Assembly: GCF_011075055.1 (NCBI RefSeq)
Contig: NC_058153.1
Coordinates: forward strand, 8,990,001 to 9,054,000
DNA: 64,000 nt
Direction: 5' to 3'
From: Mangifera indica
Taxonomy: Eukaryota > Streptophyta > Magnoliopsida > Sapindales > Anacardiaceae
This document shows, in pieces, positions 22,016-34,312 of the stretch. Both the position numbers and the translations under genes were made by a program. The notes below the pieces were generated by a model that saw only the letters and a program-made list of their open reading frames with translations, was not told the origin of the DNA and did not search any database. Each line of letters begins with the position of its first letter. Positions within the stretch are counted from its first letter, which is position 1.

Positions 22016-24805
22016 GACATTTCTTTTCTTTTATCTTGAGTTTTGGGACATGTCTCTTGGCTTAATAAATCGTCATTTGACAGAAGGTTATCAACAAGTT
22101 TGTAGTTTACCATATTGAATCTTTTTAAAATTTTTTTTAATATAATGCTCTTGTAATAGAGTCAAAAGTTTCTTTGAATAATCCTTCTTGATTTTAATTA
22201 CTAGTATGTAATCTACCTCACTCACATCCTTTTAGTCAAAAGACATGGATAACTATCCATTAATAGTCATCACTTACCCCAAATTATTTCTAGTTATCAA
22301 TAAATCATCATATATAAAGATAAAATTGCAAATTTGTCATCAAATTTCATCACGTTGACATAGTGCTCTTATTTGGTCATTTTAAAGTCATAAGACATTA
22401 TAGTCTTATAAAAATTCAAGTACTATTGTCTGGATGACTGTTTTAGGTAATACGTCATTTTAGAAGCTTGCACACTTTACACTTATGAAACTCAATAACA
22501 AGATTTAAACATTGTTTCATGTGGATTTCTTTGTCAAGTTCTCCACTAAGAAAAGTTGTCTTGACATTTATTTGATAAAATTCTAAATTCAAATGTGTTA
22601 TTATAGCTAGAATCAAGCAAATTGAAGTGAATTTTTCAATTGGCAAAAATGTTTCTTAGTAACCTATACTTTCAGGTTAATTATAGTTTTTTGCCACAAG
22701 AGGATATTGTATTTATCTATTGAGTCATATGTTTTACGTTTGATTTAGGGAATCCATTTGTTCCTAATTAGTTTCGACCAAACAGTAAGTCAACCAAACT
22801 CCAAATTTCATTTGTTTCTATGTATTTTATCTTTTCTTCTAATGCATCTTGCCATTTTTCTATATCAGGGAGATGAGACAACTTCTTTTATATTTTAGAT
22901 TTTTCATCATCTTGGAGAGTGGTAATGAAAACCTCATTTTTAGTTTAAAATGTCACTAGGGTATTTTCGGATGTCTACTCCTATGCAATTGAGGATTATC
23001 ACTTCTATTATTCGAAATAGATTGGAGTTTAATCTCATTACTCCTACTGTCTAGAATAGGTAAAGATAACACCTCTTGAGACTAAACTAACAGTCGTTAA
23101 AATGTACCTATTCCTTATTTTTCTTCCCTCTCATATAGATGAAAACCTTTACCATTATCATCCTTATTAAGGAAAATCCTTTATGAATGTAGCATCTCTT
23201 GATATAATTTCAATTAATCTTCCAATGAAATCCTCCATAATGAACACATACCCTTTGGAGTGTTTGGTGTATCTTATAAAGATAAATTTTTTTTCTCTCG
23301 ATCCCAGTTTTATGAACTTATGAAAGAAGTCCTAGATATATGCTACTAACCCTTAAGGCCACAACAGATTTAATTCAGGTTTTCTACTTATCCATAACTC
23401 ATAGAGAGTGAAAGTAATTGATTTAATAGGACTCATTTAAGTACATGGGCAACAATTAACATTACGTTATCATAAAGTGATGTCAAAGATTTGTCTGCTT
23501 TATCATTAACTGAATCATTTTCAATAAAGTTCAATTTCTTTTCTCCGTTACACCATTTTGTTGTAAAGTTCTTATAATTATTAGTTACCTTATTATTCCT
23601 TTTCATTACATAATTCCTTGAACTTTTCAGACAAATACTTAAGACTTCGGTTAGTTCTTAAAACTTTTATCCATTTTATCTAATTAATTCTCAACATCAT
23701 TTATATAATACCTAAAATAATCTACTGTTTCTAACTTTTGAGAGATTAAGTAGACAAGACCAAATTAAGTATAGTCATCTATAAAAGTAATGAAATATGA
23801 AACACCATTTCTAACTTTACATTCATAGGAGCACATATACATGAGTATATAAATTGTAAAGGAAGTTAAGCTCTTACAAAGTTATCAAATGGTTTTCTAG
23901 TAGTTTTTCTAATTAGGTAATGCTTTTATTTAGGTAATTCAAGTTATGTGAAAGTTCCTACTAAAATTTTATGGGCCAATCTATTCTCTCCATCTTGGCC
24001 AACATCTCTTAATCTAGCATGTCATATATTTGCATTCACATCTATACTTTTAGGAGTAATAAATAATGAAAAACTAATATCATTATAATGAAGGGTGGCT
24101 AATACCATGTAACCATTCAACAACAGACCAAATCTATAGAATCACTTCTATTATATTTAGACAAAGTACCTAGAAAAATTTAAATTATATCTTAGTTTAA
24201 GAAGAATAAGTACTATAACCAAGATTTGTCAAATATTTGGAGCACATTGGACTTCATGTAGGTATAGGATCCAACCACCTCACAAAACTAATTTGCCTAT
24301 GTTTATCCCTCTTACTTCAACCTTTGTATTATTGTTTACATAAATCCAACTCACCTACTTCAGAATTTGACAAAAAAACCACTAAAGCTCCTCTGTCATG
24401 AGTTATTTGTTGGTGGCTCCTAAGTCTGTAATCCACACAGGATAAGAGTTAGTTAATAGCACAGTACTAGAAACTAAAGTTTCATTACTTTATATAGAAT
24501 GAAGCAATATCATTTTTAACTTCATGCATTCACAGGCAAAATAACTCTTATTGCTGCAAATACAACATATCATCTTGTTTTTGTCTCTTCTTTTAATACA
24601 TTTGCCATTATTTCATTTTAAATTCTTATTCTTATTCTTTAAGCATTGTATGACCTTCTTCTTTTACTTGGACTTAAGTCACTTACATTTGAAGCCAGAT
24701 ATAACTCTTGGAACTTCACTCTACAATGTATACATGAGTACCTACTCTAGTTTCCTCAAGGGCGTTTGTCTTCTAGCTCAATGTAATAAGAATTATCAAT
24801 AAAAG
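22016..24805 (-). pseudogene. Copia C zinc-knuckle, protease, integrase and RT relic
   Basis: Minus strand. A possible zinc knuckle lies at about 24560-24500. Protease is at about 24440-24240 (VWITDLGATN, where copia proteases have DSGAT, followed by LVL...LHEVQCAPN). Integrase should span about 24200-23000 but is very eroded. RT at about 22700-22455 reads TSICLILAIITHLNLEFYQI, then NVKTTFLSGELDKEIHMKQ and KVCKLLK, the copia block ILLAlAa...l.qmDVKtAFLnGeLeEeiYM.QP. The fragment ends at 22016 with TCPKTQDKRKEMSKV, which is completed beyond the E2 insertion at 12003. No reading frame longer than about 60 codons survives. Confidence 0.8.
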
Positions 24806-25808
24806 TGATGTATTTTTGGCCACTTTTCCAACTCTAGCTTCCAAGTCTCTATCAAATCTCCATTTGGCTCCAGCCACCATTGAGAATGAGGGAAAAGCTC
24901 CATGCAAGTCCAAAGAACCTTTGCCATCTCCAATTTGGCCCAACTTTACTTTTGGGTGCACTCTCATTACTTGCATCCAAGGCCTTAATGAAATGGATGC
25001 TTAAATGAGTCCAAGAAGCCAACTACAAACCCACTTTGAAGCCCAAGTAGATGAGGTAGCCATCCATCACTTAAATTAGAGCCCAAGATGCCATGAAGCT
25101 TATTTAGTTAAATTGCAACTAAAAAGGAAGCAAGTAACTTTAGTTGGTAGACATAGTTCCACCTTTTAAGGAAAAGTTGTTCCCTTTTGTTAGTTTCTTC
25201 ATTAATGTGGTATGACCTTAGTTTAAATGAATGGCTAAGCTTAAATGAAGGGTAAAGCTTACATGTCTAATTAATGCCCATTTTTGCCACCACTTCCTCT
25301 TGTATATGAAAGTGGTTTTTTCACTTGTAAAGGGTAGACTTCTTAGATAGTGAAATTCTCAAGCAAAGCTTTGTAGCTTTTCTTTATTTGCTTGTTCCTT
25401 TATCCAATTCATCTTGGAGGAAGAATTGGTGGTGGAAGATCCCAAGGTTGGTGGAACTTTCTTTTATGCCTTGGTTAATTTTCTTGTTACCCTTGAAATC
25501 CAAAGTGTGAAGCTGTGAATGTGAGTTGTATGCCTCAGATACTGTTCACAGTGTATGTTTTTGCCATTTTCAGATTTTGCCAACAAACTTTGAGACAAGT
25601 TTTGAATGCCTTGTTGATTGAGTTGTGATTTCTATCATATACCATTAGAAAGCTCTTTGAATGCCTTTTCCAATGATCTATAATTTGTATGATTTAGAGG
25701 TCATTTGATTGGTTAAAATTGAAAGACAAATAGTTGTTGTGCCATATGAACAGTAATTTCCAGAATTGAGTTTGTGTGTTGTTGCATTGTCTTGATGGAT
25801 ATGCACCA
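24806..25808 (+). repeat. Gypsy B 5' LTR
   Basis: Starts TGATGTATTTTTGG and ends ATATGCACCA; 1003 bases. The 3' partner is 1002 bases. A third, solo copy of the LTR (B2) is at 16233-17225. Confidence 0.95.
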
Positions 25809-25810
25809 TT

Positions 25811-25823
25811 TGGTATCAAAGCC
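25811..25823 (+). other. Gypsy B primer binding site
   Basis: TGGTATCAAAGCC, two bases after the LTR; differs from the usual TGGTATCAGAGCC at one base. Complementary to initiator tRNA-Met. Confidence 0.88.
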
Positions 25824-26033
25824 TAGGTTGTTTGTGTGATTTGTTGACTGATTTCTACCTCCCGAAGCTACTGTTCACTGTCAGAATTTACTGTTCACTA
25901 TAAAGTTACTGTTCACAGAACCTTAATTTGCCTAAAACACAAACCTTCCTTAACCTAAACACTTACTAATACTCCCCCCTAACCATTAAACACTTATAAT
26001 CATTAGCCTTTACCTACTAGCCATTACCAAAAA

Positions 26034-27500
26034 ATGTCCCATAAAAGAACTTCATCCTTATCCTCCCCACCTCTTCATCCTTGGGAATTTGCCCACATGT
26101 CACTAAAAGAAGAGGTCAAAGGAGAACTTAAGGCCATTAAGGACCAAATGAATCAAATGATGCAAATGATGAGAGACTTGACCCTCACTCAAAGTCAAGC
26201 ACCCTTATCACAACCCCAAACTTCAACACAAAGCCAAATACCCCCTCCTCCACCTCACCCAACCCAACTACATCAACCAAGAAGGCATATTAGACCTTCC
26301 CCTCCTCCTCCTAGACATCATAGGGAGGAATTGATGCTTCAAGATTATTCAAGTGAGGAAGAACAAAAGAGGCCACCTAGGAGAGAAAAGGATGATGATA
26401 GGGGTTTAAGGATTGAAATTCTGGAATTCAAAGGGAGTATGAGTCTGGATGATTTTGTTGATTGGTTACATGCTATAGAGAGAGTTTTTGAATATAAGGG
26501 CTATTCAGATGAGAAGAAATGCAAACTTGCCATCTTGAAATTCAAGGATTATACATCCTTGTGGTGGGAAAATCTTAAGAAGCAAAGGGAAAGGGATGGT
26601 AAAGAGAGAGTGAGATCTTGGGAGAAACTAAAGAAGCTTATGAAGAGAAGATTCCTCCTAGACAACCATAAACAAGATCTTTACCTCAAGCTACACACCT
26701 TTAAACAAGGAAGTGATGGAGTGGAGCATTACATAAGGGAGTTTGAGAAGCTATTAATAAGAAGTGAGCTACTGGAAGTGAAAGAGTAAACCATTGCAAG
26801 ATTTATTGGTGGCTTAAACCAAGACATTGCTCATATGGTAGAATTGCAACCATATTGCACTTTTGAAGATGTTTATAAGTTGGCTATTAAGGTGGAGAAG
26901 CAAAAGAAGGCCATGAAGTCTACGGTTGCCAAGCCATTTACCAAAGGGACTTTATTCTTCAAAAGTCCTCCTTTCAACAAGGGAACCACTTTTTAAAAGA
27001 GTTCCCCATCCAACTATAAGGTTGTCAAAATCACTTCCAAAGAGAAAGGGAAAGAAAAGGTGGTAGAACCTAGCAAGAACAAACCAATTATAGGAAAACT
27101 TAATCTTTCTAATAAAAAGTACTTCAAATGCCAAGGCTATGGACACTTCCAAATCGAATGCCCAATTAGAAGAGCTTTTTCATTGATGGAGATTCAAGCT
27201 ATTGAAGAATCTCTTCAAGAAGATGAAGAAAATGTAGATTATGGCCATAAAGATGAAGCTACCGAAGAAGAAGAAGATGAGGTCATGCAAAGGGCTGATG
27301 AAGGAGAGATGTTAGTGATTAGAAGAGCATTGCATTCCAAGTCCTTTCCACATGAGGAACAAAAGCTCCAAATTTTCCAATCAAGATGCACCATTGGAGG
27401 CAAGGTGTGTTCTTTGATTATAGATAGTGGAAGTTGTGCAAATGTGGCTTCATCTACATTAGTGGAGAAACTTGGATTGTCTACCATACCTCATCCTTAA
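26034..27500 (+). pseudogene. Gypsy B gag and protease
   Basis: Starts MSHKRTSSLSSPPLHPWEF. The N-terminal part is rich in Gln and Pro (about 26180-26310). The gag fold follows (IEILEFKGSMSLDDFVDWLH ... LAILKFKDYTSLWWENLKKQ ... FLLDNHKQDLYLKLHTFKQG). Stops lie at 26787 and about 26994. The zinc knuckle KCQGYGHFQIECPI (C-x2-C-x4-H-x4-C) is at about 27127-27168, then an acidic linker rich in Glu and Asp, then the aspartic protease motif LIIDSGSCANVASSTLVEKL at about 27415. Capsid, RNA-binding and polyprotein-cleaving parts of the element. The domain order and the lengths between domains look complete, so only the stops disable it. Confidence 0.92.
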
Positions 27501-30500
27501 CCATATAAGCTCCAATGGTTGAGTAATGGGACCAGCCTCCAAGTAGCCAAACAAGTATTTGTTTCCTTCTCTATTGGCAAGCATTACCAAGATGAGATTG
27601 TGTGTGATGTAGTTCTTATGGATGCATGCCATTTGTTGCTAGGGAGACCTTGACAATTTGATAGAGAAGTAACTCATGATGGTAAAAAGAACACTTATTC
27701 CTTCAAATTCAAGGGGAAGACCATTACTTTGCTACCTCTTAGCCCCTAAGAAGCTAATAAGACTATCAAAGGGAAATGAGTTAGAAGGGAGAGTATGTAT
27801 ATGAATGGGCAGTAAGTAGAAAAGGCTCTTTTGAGTTTGCAACCTGTCTTTGCATTACTTATACTTGAAGGGGAGATCAAACATGAGAAGAAAGAAGCCT
27901 ATCCCTTAGTTTAATCTCTCTTGGTCAAATTTGAAAATGTGTTCCTACTAAAGCTTCCATCCGGCCTCCCTCTTATAAGAGGCATTGAGCATCAAATTGA
28001 CTTGGTTCCAGGTGCACTATTGCCTAATAAGCCAGCCTATAGATGCAATCCCATGGAGACTAAAGAGTTGCAAAGGCAAGTGGAAAAATTGATTGAAAAA
28101 GGCTTTGTAAAGCCTAGCATGAGTCCATGTTCCGTTCCAGCCCTACTTGTTCCTAAGAAAGATAACTCATATAAGATGTGTGGGGATAGTAAAGCCATTA
28201 ACAATATAACTATCAAGTATAGGTATCCCATCCTTAGACTTGATGACATGCTTGATGAGTTATATGGTGCTTGCGTCTTCTCCAAAATTGATCTAAGGAG
28301 TGGCTACCATCAAATAAGAATGAAAGAAGGAGATGAATAGAAGACAACCTTCAAGACTAAGGGAGGCTTATATGAATGGTTGGTTATGCCTTTTGGCCTT
28401 TCAAATGCTCCAAGCACTTTCATGAGGCTTATGAATGAGGTACTCAAACCTTACATTAGTGCATTTGTTGTTGTTTATTTTGATGACATATTAGTATATA
28501 GCAAAACTCTTGATGATCATGTCTTGCATTTGAGAAGTGTTTTTGATGTGTTGAGGAAGAATAAGTTATATATAAAAGAAGAGAAGTGTGAATTCTTTGT
28601 AGACCAAGTTGTGTTCCTTGGATAGGTAGTTTCTGAGGATGGCATTTAAGTAGATCAATCCAAGGTAGACGCCATTAAAACTTGGCCCCAACCAAAGACT
28701 CTCACTGAAGTTAGGAGCTTCCACGACCTTATTTCTTTTTATAGGCATTTTGTGCCTAATTTTAGCACTCTCATGGCTCTCATCACTGAATGTATGAAGA
28801 AAAATGGGTTTGAATGGTGCACGACAACCTCCAAAGCATTTGAAGAGATTAAAAAGAAGTTATATGAAGCCCCCATACTTGTTCTACCTGATTTTGATAA
28901 GGTATTTGAAGTGGAATATGATGCAAGTGGAGTTGGCATTGGAGCAGTCCTAACTCAAGCCAAAAGACCCATTTCTTACTTTAGTGAGAAGCTCAATGAG
29001 TCCAAGAAAAGGTACTCCACCTATGACAAAGAATTATATGCAATTGTTAGAGCCCTTGATCATTTGAGTCATTACCTAAGGCCTAAATAATTTATGTTTC
29101 ATTTCGATCACCAAGCCTTGAAGTTTCTTAGTAGCCAACATAAGAAAAGTTCAAGGCATGCTAAATGGGTGGAATTCCTCCAGTCTTTCTCTTTTGTTTC
29201 AGCATATAAACAAGGTTCTTCCAATGTAGTTGTCGATACTCTTTCAAGAAGACATTACTTGTTATCCATTCTTGATGTAAGAGTTCTAGGTTTCTAGCTT
29301 ATGAGGCAATATTACAATGAAGATGATGAGCTTGGGGAGATCATGAAGAAGTGTTCCAAGGGGGCATATGAAGACTATTCTATCCATGATGGTTTTCTTT
29401 TCAAAGGAGCTAAATTATGCATCCCTAAGAGCTCTTTTAGGGAACTTCTCATTAGGGAGACACATGGTGGTGGATTAGCAGGTCATTTTAGCATAAATAA
29501 GACCTTAGACATGCTTAAGGAACATTTCTATTGGCCTAAGATGGTTGGTGATGTCCAAGTCATTGTAGCAAGGTGTGGCACTTATCAAAGGTCCAAATCT
29601 CATTTCAAAGCTGGTCCTTACATGCCTTTGCCGGTTTCGGAGTAGCCTTCAGAAGATCTAAGCATGGATTTTATGGTAGCTCTTCCTAGAACTCAAAGGT
29701 GGAAAGATGCAATAATGGTGGTGGTTGATAGGTTTTCCAAGATAGCTCACTTCTTACCATGCACCAAGACTGAAGATGCAAGCAAAGTGGTTGACTTATT
29801 CTTCAAAGAAGTGGTGAGACTTCATGGAATCCCTATAACCATAGTTTCGGATAGGGATACCAAATTCTTAAGCCATTTTTGGAGGACTTTGTGGAGTAAA
29901 TTGGGCACTAAACTCATGTTTAGCACCTTCCATCACTCACAAATGGATGGCCAAACCAAGGTAACCAATAGAACCTTGGGAGCCATTTTGAGAACCATGG
30001 TTAGCAAACACTTGAGAGATTGGGATTTGAAGCTTGCCCAAGCTGAATTTGCATACAATAGAAGTCCAAGCATTACAACCGGATGCTCTCCATTTGAGGT
30101 AGTGTATGGTCTCAATCTTTTAACTCCTTTGGATCTAACGTCTTTGCCTCTTGATGTATAAATTCATAAGGAAGCCAAGGAGAAAGCTACTGCCATGAAG
30201 AAACTCCATGAATTTATCAAATTTTAGATCATGAAAGCTAATGAAGCTCACAAGAAGAAGGTCAACAAGCATAGGAAGCCATCCATTTTCAAACCTGGTG
30301 ACTTGGTTTGGGTGCATTTGAGAAAAGAGAGATTTCCAAGCAAAATGAGAAGTAAGCTAGCTCCAAGGGCTGATAGACCATTTGAAGTGCTTCAGAGGGT
30401 GAATGACAATGCATACAAGGTGAATCTTTCAGATGAAATGGGAGGAGTCTCGACCACCTTCAACATTGGAGATCTTTCACCATACATGGAGGATAACCAC

Positions 30501-30653
30501 CTTGAGGACTTGAGGGCAAGTCCTTCCCAACCCGAGGGGGATGATGTATTTTTGGCCACTTCTCCAACTCTAGCTTCCAAGTCTCTATCAAATCTCTATT
30601 TGGCTCCAGCCACCATTGAGAATGAGGGAAAAGCTCCATGCAAGTCCAAATAA
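27501..30653 (+). pseudogene. Gypsy B RT, RNase H and integrase, one frame with stops
   Basis: RT: HQIDLVPGALLPNKPAYRC, VPKKDNSYKMCGDSKAINNI (the conserved CxDYR/CR is changed), [18 protein letters not shown] then stop for W, catalytic YFDD at 28475-28486, FLG. RNase [37 protein letters not shown]. Integrase: [70 protein letters not shown], then a GPF-like module and FNIGDLSPYMEDNHLEDL. The frame runs 36 codons into the 3' LTR. Stops include 27498, 28338, 28623, 29088, 29295, 29643, 30159 and 30225, all in frame zero; I saw no frameshift. Confidence 0.93.
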
Positions 30654-31543
30654 CCTTTGCCATTTCTAATTTGGCCCAACTTTACTTTTGGGTGCACTCT
30701 CATTACTTGCATCTAAGGCCTTAATGAAATGGAAGCTTAAATGAGTCCAAGAAGCCAACTACAAGCCCACTTTGAAGCCTAAGTAGATGAGGCAACCATC
30801 CATCACTTAAATTGGAGCCCAAGATGCCATGAAGCCCATTTAGTTGAATTGCAACTAAAAGGGAAACAAGTAACTTTAGTTGGTGGACATAGTTCCACCT
30901 TTTAATGAAAAGTTGTTCCCTTTTGTTAGTTTCTTCATTAATGTGATATAGCCTTAGTTTAAATGAATAACTAAGCTTAAATGAAGGGCAAAACTTACAT
31001 GTCTAATTAATGCCCATTTTTGCCGCCACTTCCTCTTGTATATGAAAGTGGTTTTTTCACTTGTAAAGGGTAGACTTCTTGGATAGTGAAATTCTCAAGC
31101 AAAGCTTTGTAGCTTTTCTTTATTTGCTTGTTCCTTTATCTAATTCATCTTGGAGGAAGAATTAGTGGTGGAAGATCTCAAGTTTGGTGGAACTTTCCTT
31201 TATGCCTTGGTTAATTTTCTTGTTACCCTTGAAATCCAAAGTGTGAAGGTGTGAATGTAAGTTGTATGCCTCGGATACTGTTCAAAGTGTATGTTTTTGC
31301 CATTTTTAGATTTTGCCAACAAACTTTGAGACAAGTTTTGAATGCTTGTTGATTGAGTTGTGATTTCTATCATATACCATTAGAAAGCTCTTTGAATGTC
31401 TTTTCTAATGATCTATAATTTGTATGATTTGGAGGTCATTTGATTGGTTAAAATTGAAAGACAAATAGCTGTTGTGCCATATGAACAGTAATTTCTAGAA
31501 TTGAGTTTGTGTGTTGTTGCATTGTCTTGATGGATATGCACCA
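30542..31543 (+). repeat. Gypsy B 3' LTR
   Basis: Starts TGATGTATTTTTGG directly after the polypurine tract and ends ATATGCACCA, followed by the AAAAG duplication. Nucleotides 30542-30653 are also the end of the pol frame. Confidence 0.95.
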
Positions 31544-31548
31544 AAAAG

Positions 31549-32322
31549 TCCTTATATTCTCATTATAGGTCATATACACCTTTATATATTCCTACTTTTA
31601 GGAAAAGATTATTCTACTACATGAACATTTTGTTTACTTGTTAGATTGTATCTAGTTGACTTCAGTTTCATAGTCATATTTAACATGTCCCTCATATGCT
31701 ATTTCGTCGACTTGTTAGGGATCTTCTTATAGCGTCAAATTTTATAGTCAATCTTCGTTTGGGGACTATAGTTCCTCTAAACTTTTCTATTGTAACCATA
31801 TTTATAACATATGTAGTTAAGCTTTATTAGTACTTGTATATAAAATGGTCATTCATGGAATTGGTCAAAATATCATATGAAGTGAGTCTTGTTTCTTACA
31901 TGTGTGATATGTGTCTACATCATGTTTGTGTAAGACATTACTCGAGTTTCTATCCCTTAGTCAGATATGACTCTATCATAACCTGATTTATAGCATCTCA
32001 AGCCTTTTGTTCATTTAGGATATAGTGCATATTTAAATGTCATACTTTGTAATTCTCTTTATTTAGTTTCATCTTCATTCAAATTAGCCATAAAATTTTA
32101 GGATGCCATGGTTAATTAGATCACAGAGACATATTAGGCACAATATTAATGAATGCAATTAAATACACATCAATTGTCGCAATTGCGTATTAAAATTTAA
32201 AATATTTCACATAAGACATAGAATCGAAAGTTCACTATGTTCCTAATTATCTTTCATGACTCAAATGTTTGATATTTTAAAATTCAATCTAATTGTGCCA
32301 ATACCAATTTTGGATGAGAATT
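31549..32322 (-). pseudogene. Copia C gag fragment
   Basis: Minus strand. At about 31720-31660 it reads MRDMLNMTMKLKSTRYNLTS, like the copia gag (UBN2) segment ...MREMSNMTTKLKSLKLEL.... The rest is too eroded to align. It lies between gypsy B and the truncated gypsy G and is colinear with the other copia C parts. Confidence 0.6.
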
Positions 32323-32789
32323 TGATGGAGACCAAGGTGCTGATCAAGTGTAACAAAGCAAGTATTCCCAAGATACTTTGCAAGGAATCGGTGGTCCAAT
32401 GACTAGAGCAAGGACAACGAAAATGAAAGAGGCTTTACAAGGCTTAATCATGGAGATGCATAACAAATAGGCTATTCTAGAAATTTCCAATGCTACACCA
32501 AGGATAATCACTTATCTTTATGTGCAAGATAGTGGACAAGTCTTAGAACTTGAAGAATAAAACTTGGAGTCCATGATATAATTCCAAGTTGCATGGCCCA
32601 AGCTAAAGAAAAGCTTAAATAAAATGATTAGGTGTTTTGGGTTGTTAGATTTTAAGTTAAGGCTAAATATACATGTAAAAGACTTAACTTCTTGGGTTTA
32701 TTTGGGTTATAGGTTGGCCCATGTCTTGATATATTACCTAGGGTTTTTTACTTTGACTTTTATGCCTAGGATTATGATGATTACATGTC

Positions 32790-32797
32790 TATATAAA
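32790..32797 (+). promoter_or_regulatory. TATA box in gypsy G LTR
   Basis: TATATAAA followed by GGCTACAACTATG, about 270 bases before the LTR end; position fits an LTR promoter. Inferred from sequence only. Confidence 0.5.
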
Positions 32798-33067
32798 GGC
32801 TACAACTATGAAAAACGAAATGAGACATATCATTAATAATTTTGAGTTATTTTCAGCAAACTTTGCTTTGTTCCCTTGTGTTCTTGGAAGAATACATCAT
32901 CTTGACTTATCAAAAGAGTGATAAACCTTTGTGGCGTCTTAAGATTGGGGTTTTGAGGACTTAGTTTAATCTGATTGTCCAACTTATTTTCTAGCTTTTC
33001 TAGGGTGTGCATAACGGATTGATTCAAGGGTTCCTAAGGTAGGTCGCCTACCGGGTTCTTTATCATT

Positions 33068-33080
33068 TGGTATCAGAGCC
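33068..33080 (+). other. Gypsy G primer binding site
   Basis: TGGTATCAGAGCC two bases after the LTR end TATCA; initiator tRNA-Met type. Confidence 0.9.
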
Positions 33081-34072
33081 TTGGTTATAGAAACAGGTTT
33101 ACATTTCTTTTATCTATCTTTGTTTAGTACTTTTCTTTATGCCTTATTCGTTCCTTGTGTTCCTTTTTGCTTAGTTCTTCTTGTCCATGCTAATCAGCTT
33201 CTTGATCTTGAAGTCGTATTAATTATGTTTGTGTTTGATTTGATTAGGTATTAAAAAATAAATAAAAAAATCAAAATAAAAAAAAACAAAAAAAAAGAAG
33301 AAAAAGTTGTGTTTGAGTTGGGCAATGTATCTTGATTCTTGCCATGTATTGGTACGGTTACACTCTGACTTTAATTCTTTCCAAGCATCAAGAGAATATC
33401 TTAAAATTATAAGTTTCATATTCCTATTTGAATTATTCATAAGAAGATCTTCTTTCTTTCTGTTTTTTTTTTTTTTTTGATTTGGCTAGTTGACTAATTC
33501 AAAGCAAGTTGTATATTCCTTTTGCACTAGGAATTCTTTTCCTAAATTATATAATGGTTGTCCTCTTACATTAATTAGTCCTAATCCTAATCAAATAAGG
33601 AATTCTTGTGTCTCAATTATTTTAATTTCGTGCTCCCTATTTTACTTAGCCTATTTCGGTTCAATTGTGCATATATAAAATTATTTGTTGCTTCATTTTG
33701 CTCTACTTCTTAAGTCTTTGCATTTTAGTGATTTCCTTTACATGTCTTTTGCTTCCTTTCGAAGTTTTCTTATTTTCTTGGATCCATTAATTAATTTATT
33801 TTATTTTATTTGTTGTTTGCCTTAACTAAGTTTTTAAAGTTATAATTTTGAGATTTGCCACCATCTAACTTATTACTCCTTGTAATTTGTTGATCTTGAT
33901 TCTTTTAGGAACATAAAGGGGTTGATTTAAGTGAAAAAAAAGAGTTGTGGTATCATCATCCAGAACAGAGTGAAACACGAGTGATAACAATTTGGTTTGA
34001 GTGCAAACACGTGAGGGAGTGTGTAAAGGACAAATTTCTTTTAATTACTAACGTGTTTTACAGGTTGTAAAC

Positions 34073-34312
34073 ATGAGTAGTGAAGGAGAACAAAACAATA
34101 CGGACATGAAGTTTTGGATGAAGGCTGTTATCGAGCAATTTAAGCTAATAAATGCAAGGCTGGATGATTTGTAATCACCTAGCAAATCCAAATCTTCTAG
34201 GAGACGTGTGATTGAAAAAGAGGAAGAGGAAGAATCAAATTATGAAGAATCAAGCTCAAGAAAAGGCAAGAAGACTGTTTCCAAAAGATTTAAACGACTT
34301 ATCTTTATAGTT
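34073..34312 (+). pseudogene. Gypsy G gag start
   Basis: MSSEGEQNNTDMKFWMKAVI, then QFKLINARLDDL, a stop, and a Ser/Arg/Glu-rich part (RRRVIEKEEEEESNYEE) ending in KRFKRLIFIV. It resembles the short coiled-coil N-terminus of Reina-type gag as in element A (MDPKEKATLEA...). The gag fold itself is missing, so this is a fragment. Confidence 0.65.

Larger units (their letters stand above)
24806..31543 (+). mobile_element. Full-length gypsy element B, 6.74 kb
   Basis: 5' LTR 24806-25808, primer site 25811-25823, gag-pol 26034-30653, polypurine tract GAGGGGGA 30534-30541, 3' LTR 30542-31543. Perfect target duplication AAAAG at 24801-24805 and 31544-31548. By eye the LTRs are about 95% identical over the first 400 bases. 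Order protease-RT-RNase H-integrase gives Ty3/gypsy; the integrase tail RPFEVLQRVNDNAYKVNL suggests a Reina-like chromovirus. It interrupts copia C near the gag-protease boundary. All coding blocks lie in one frame, broken only by stop codons. Confidence 0.96.
32323..34312 (+). mobile_element. Gypsy G, truncated after the start of gag
   Basis: LTR 32323-33065 (starts TGATGGAGACC, ends TTCTTTATCA), primer site 33068-33080, leader, and the first 80 codons of gag. No protease, RT or second LTR follows, so the rest has been deleted or the copy never finished. Five bases before it are GAATT; the right end cannot be placed better than about 34300-34330. The LTR start encodes GPMTRARTTKMKEALQGL, the same tail motif as in gypsy A, which points to a related Reina-like family. 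Confidence 0.8.
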
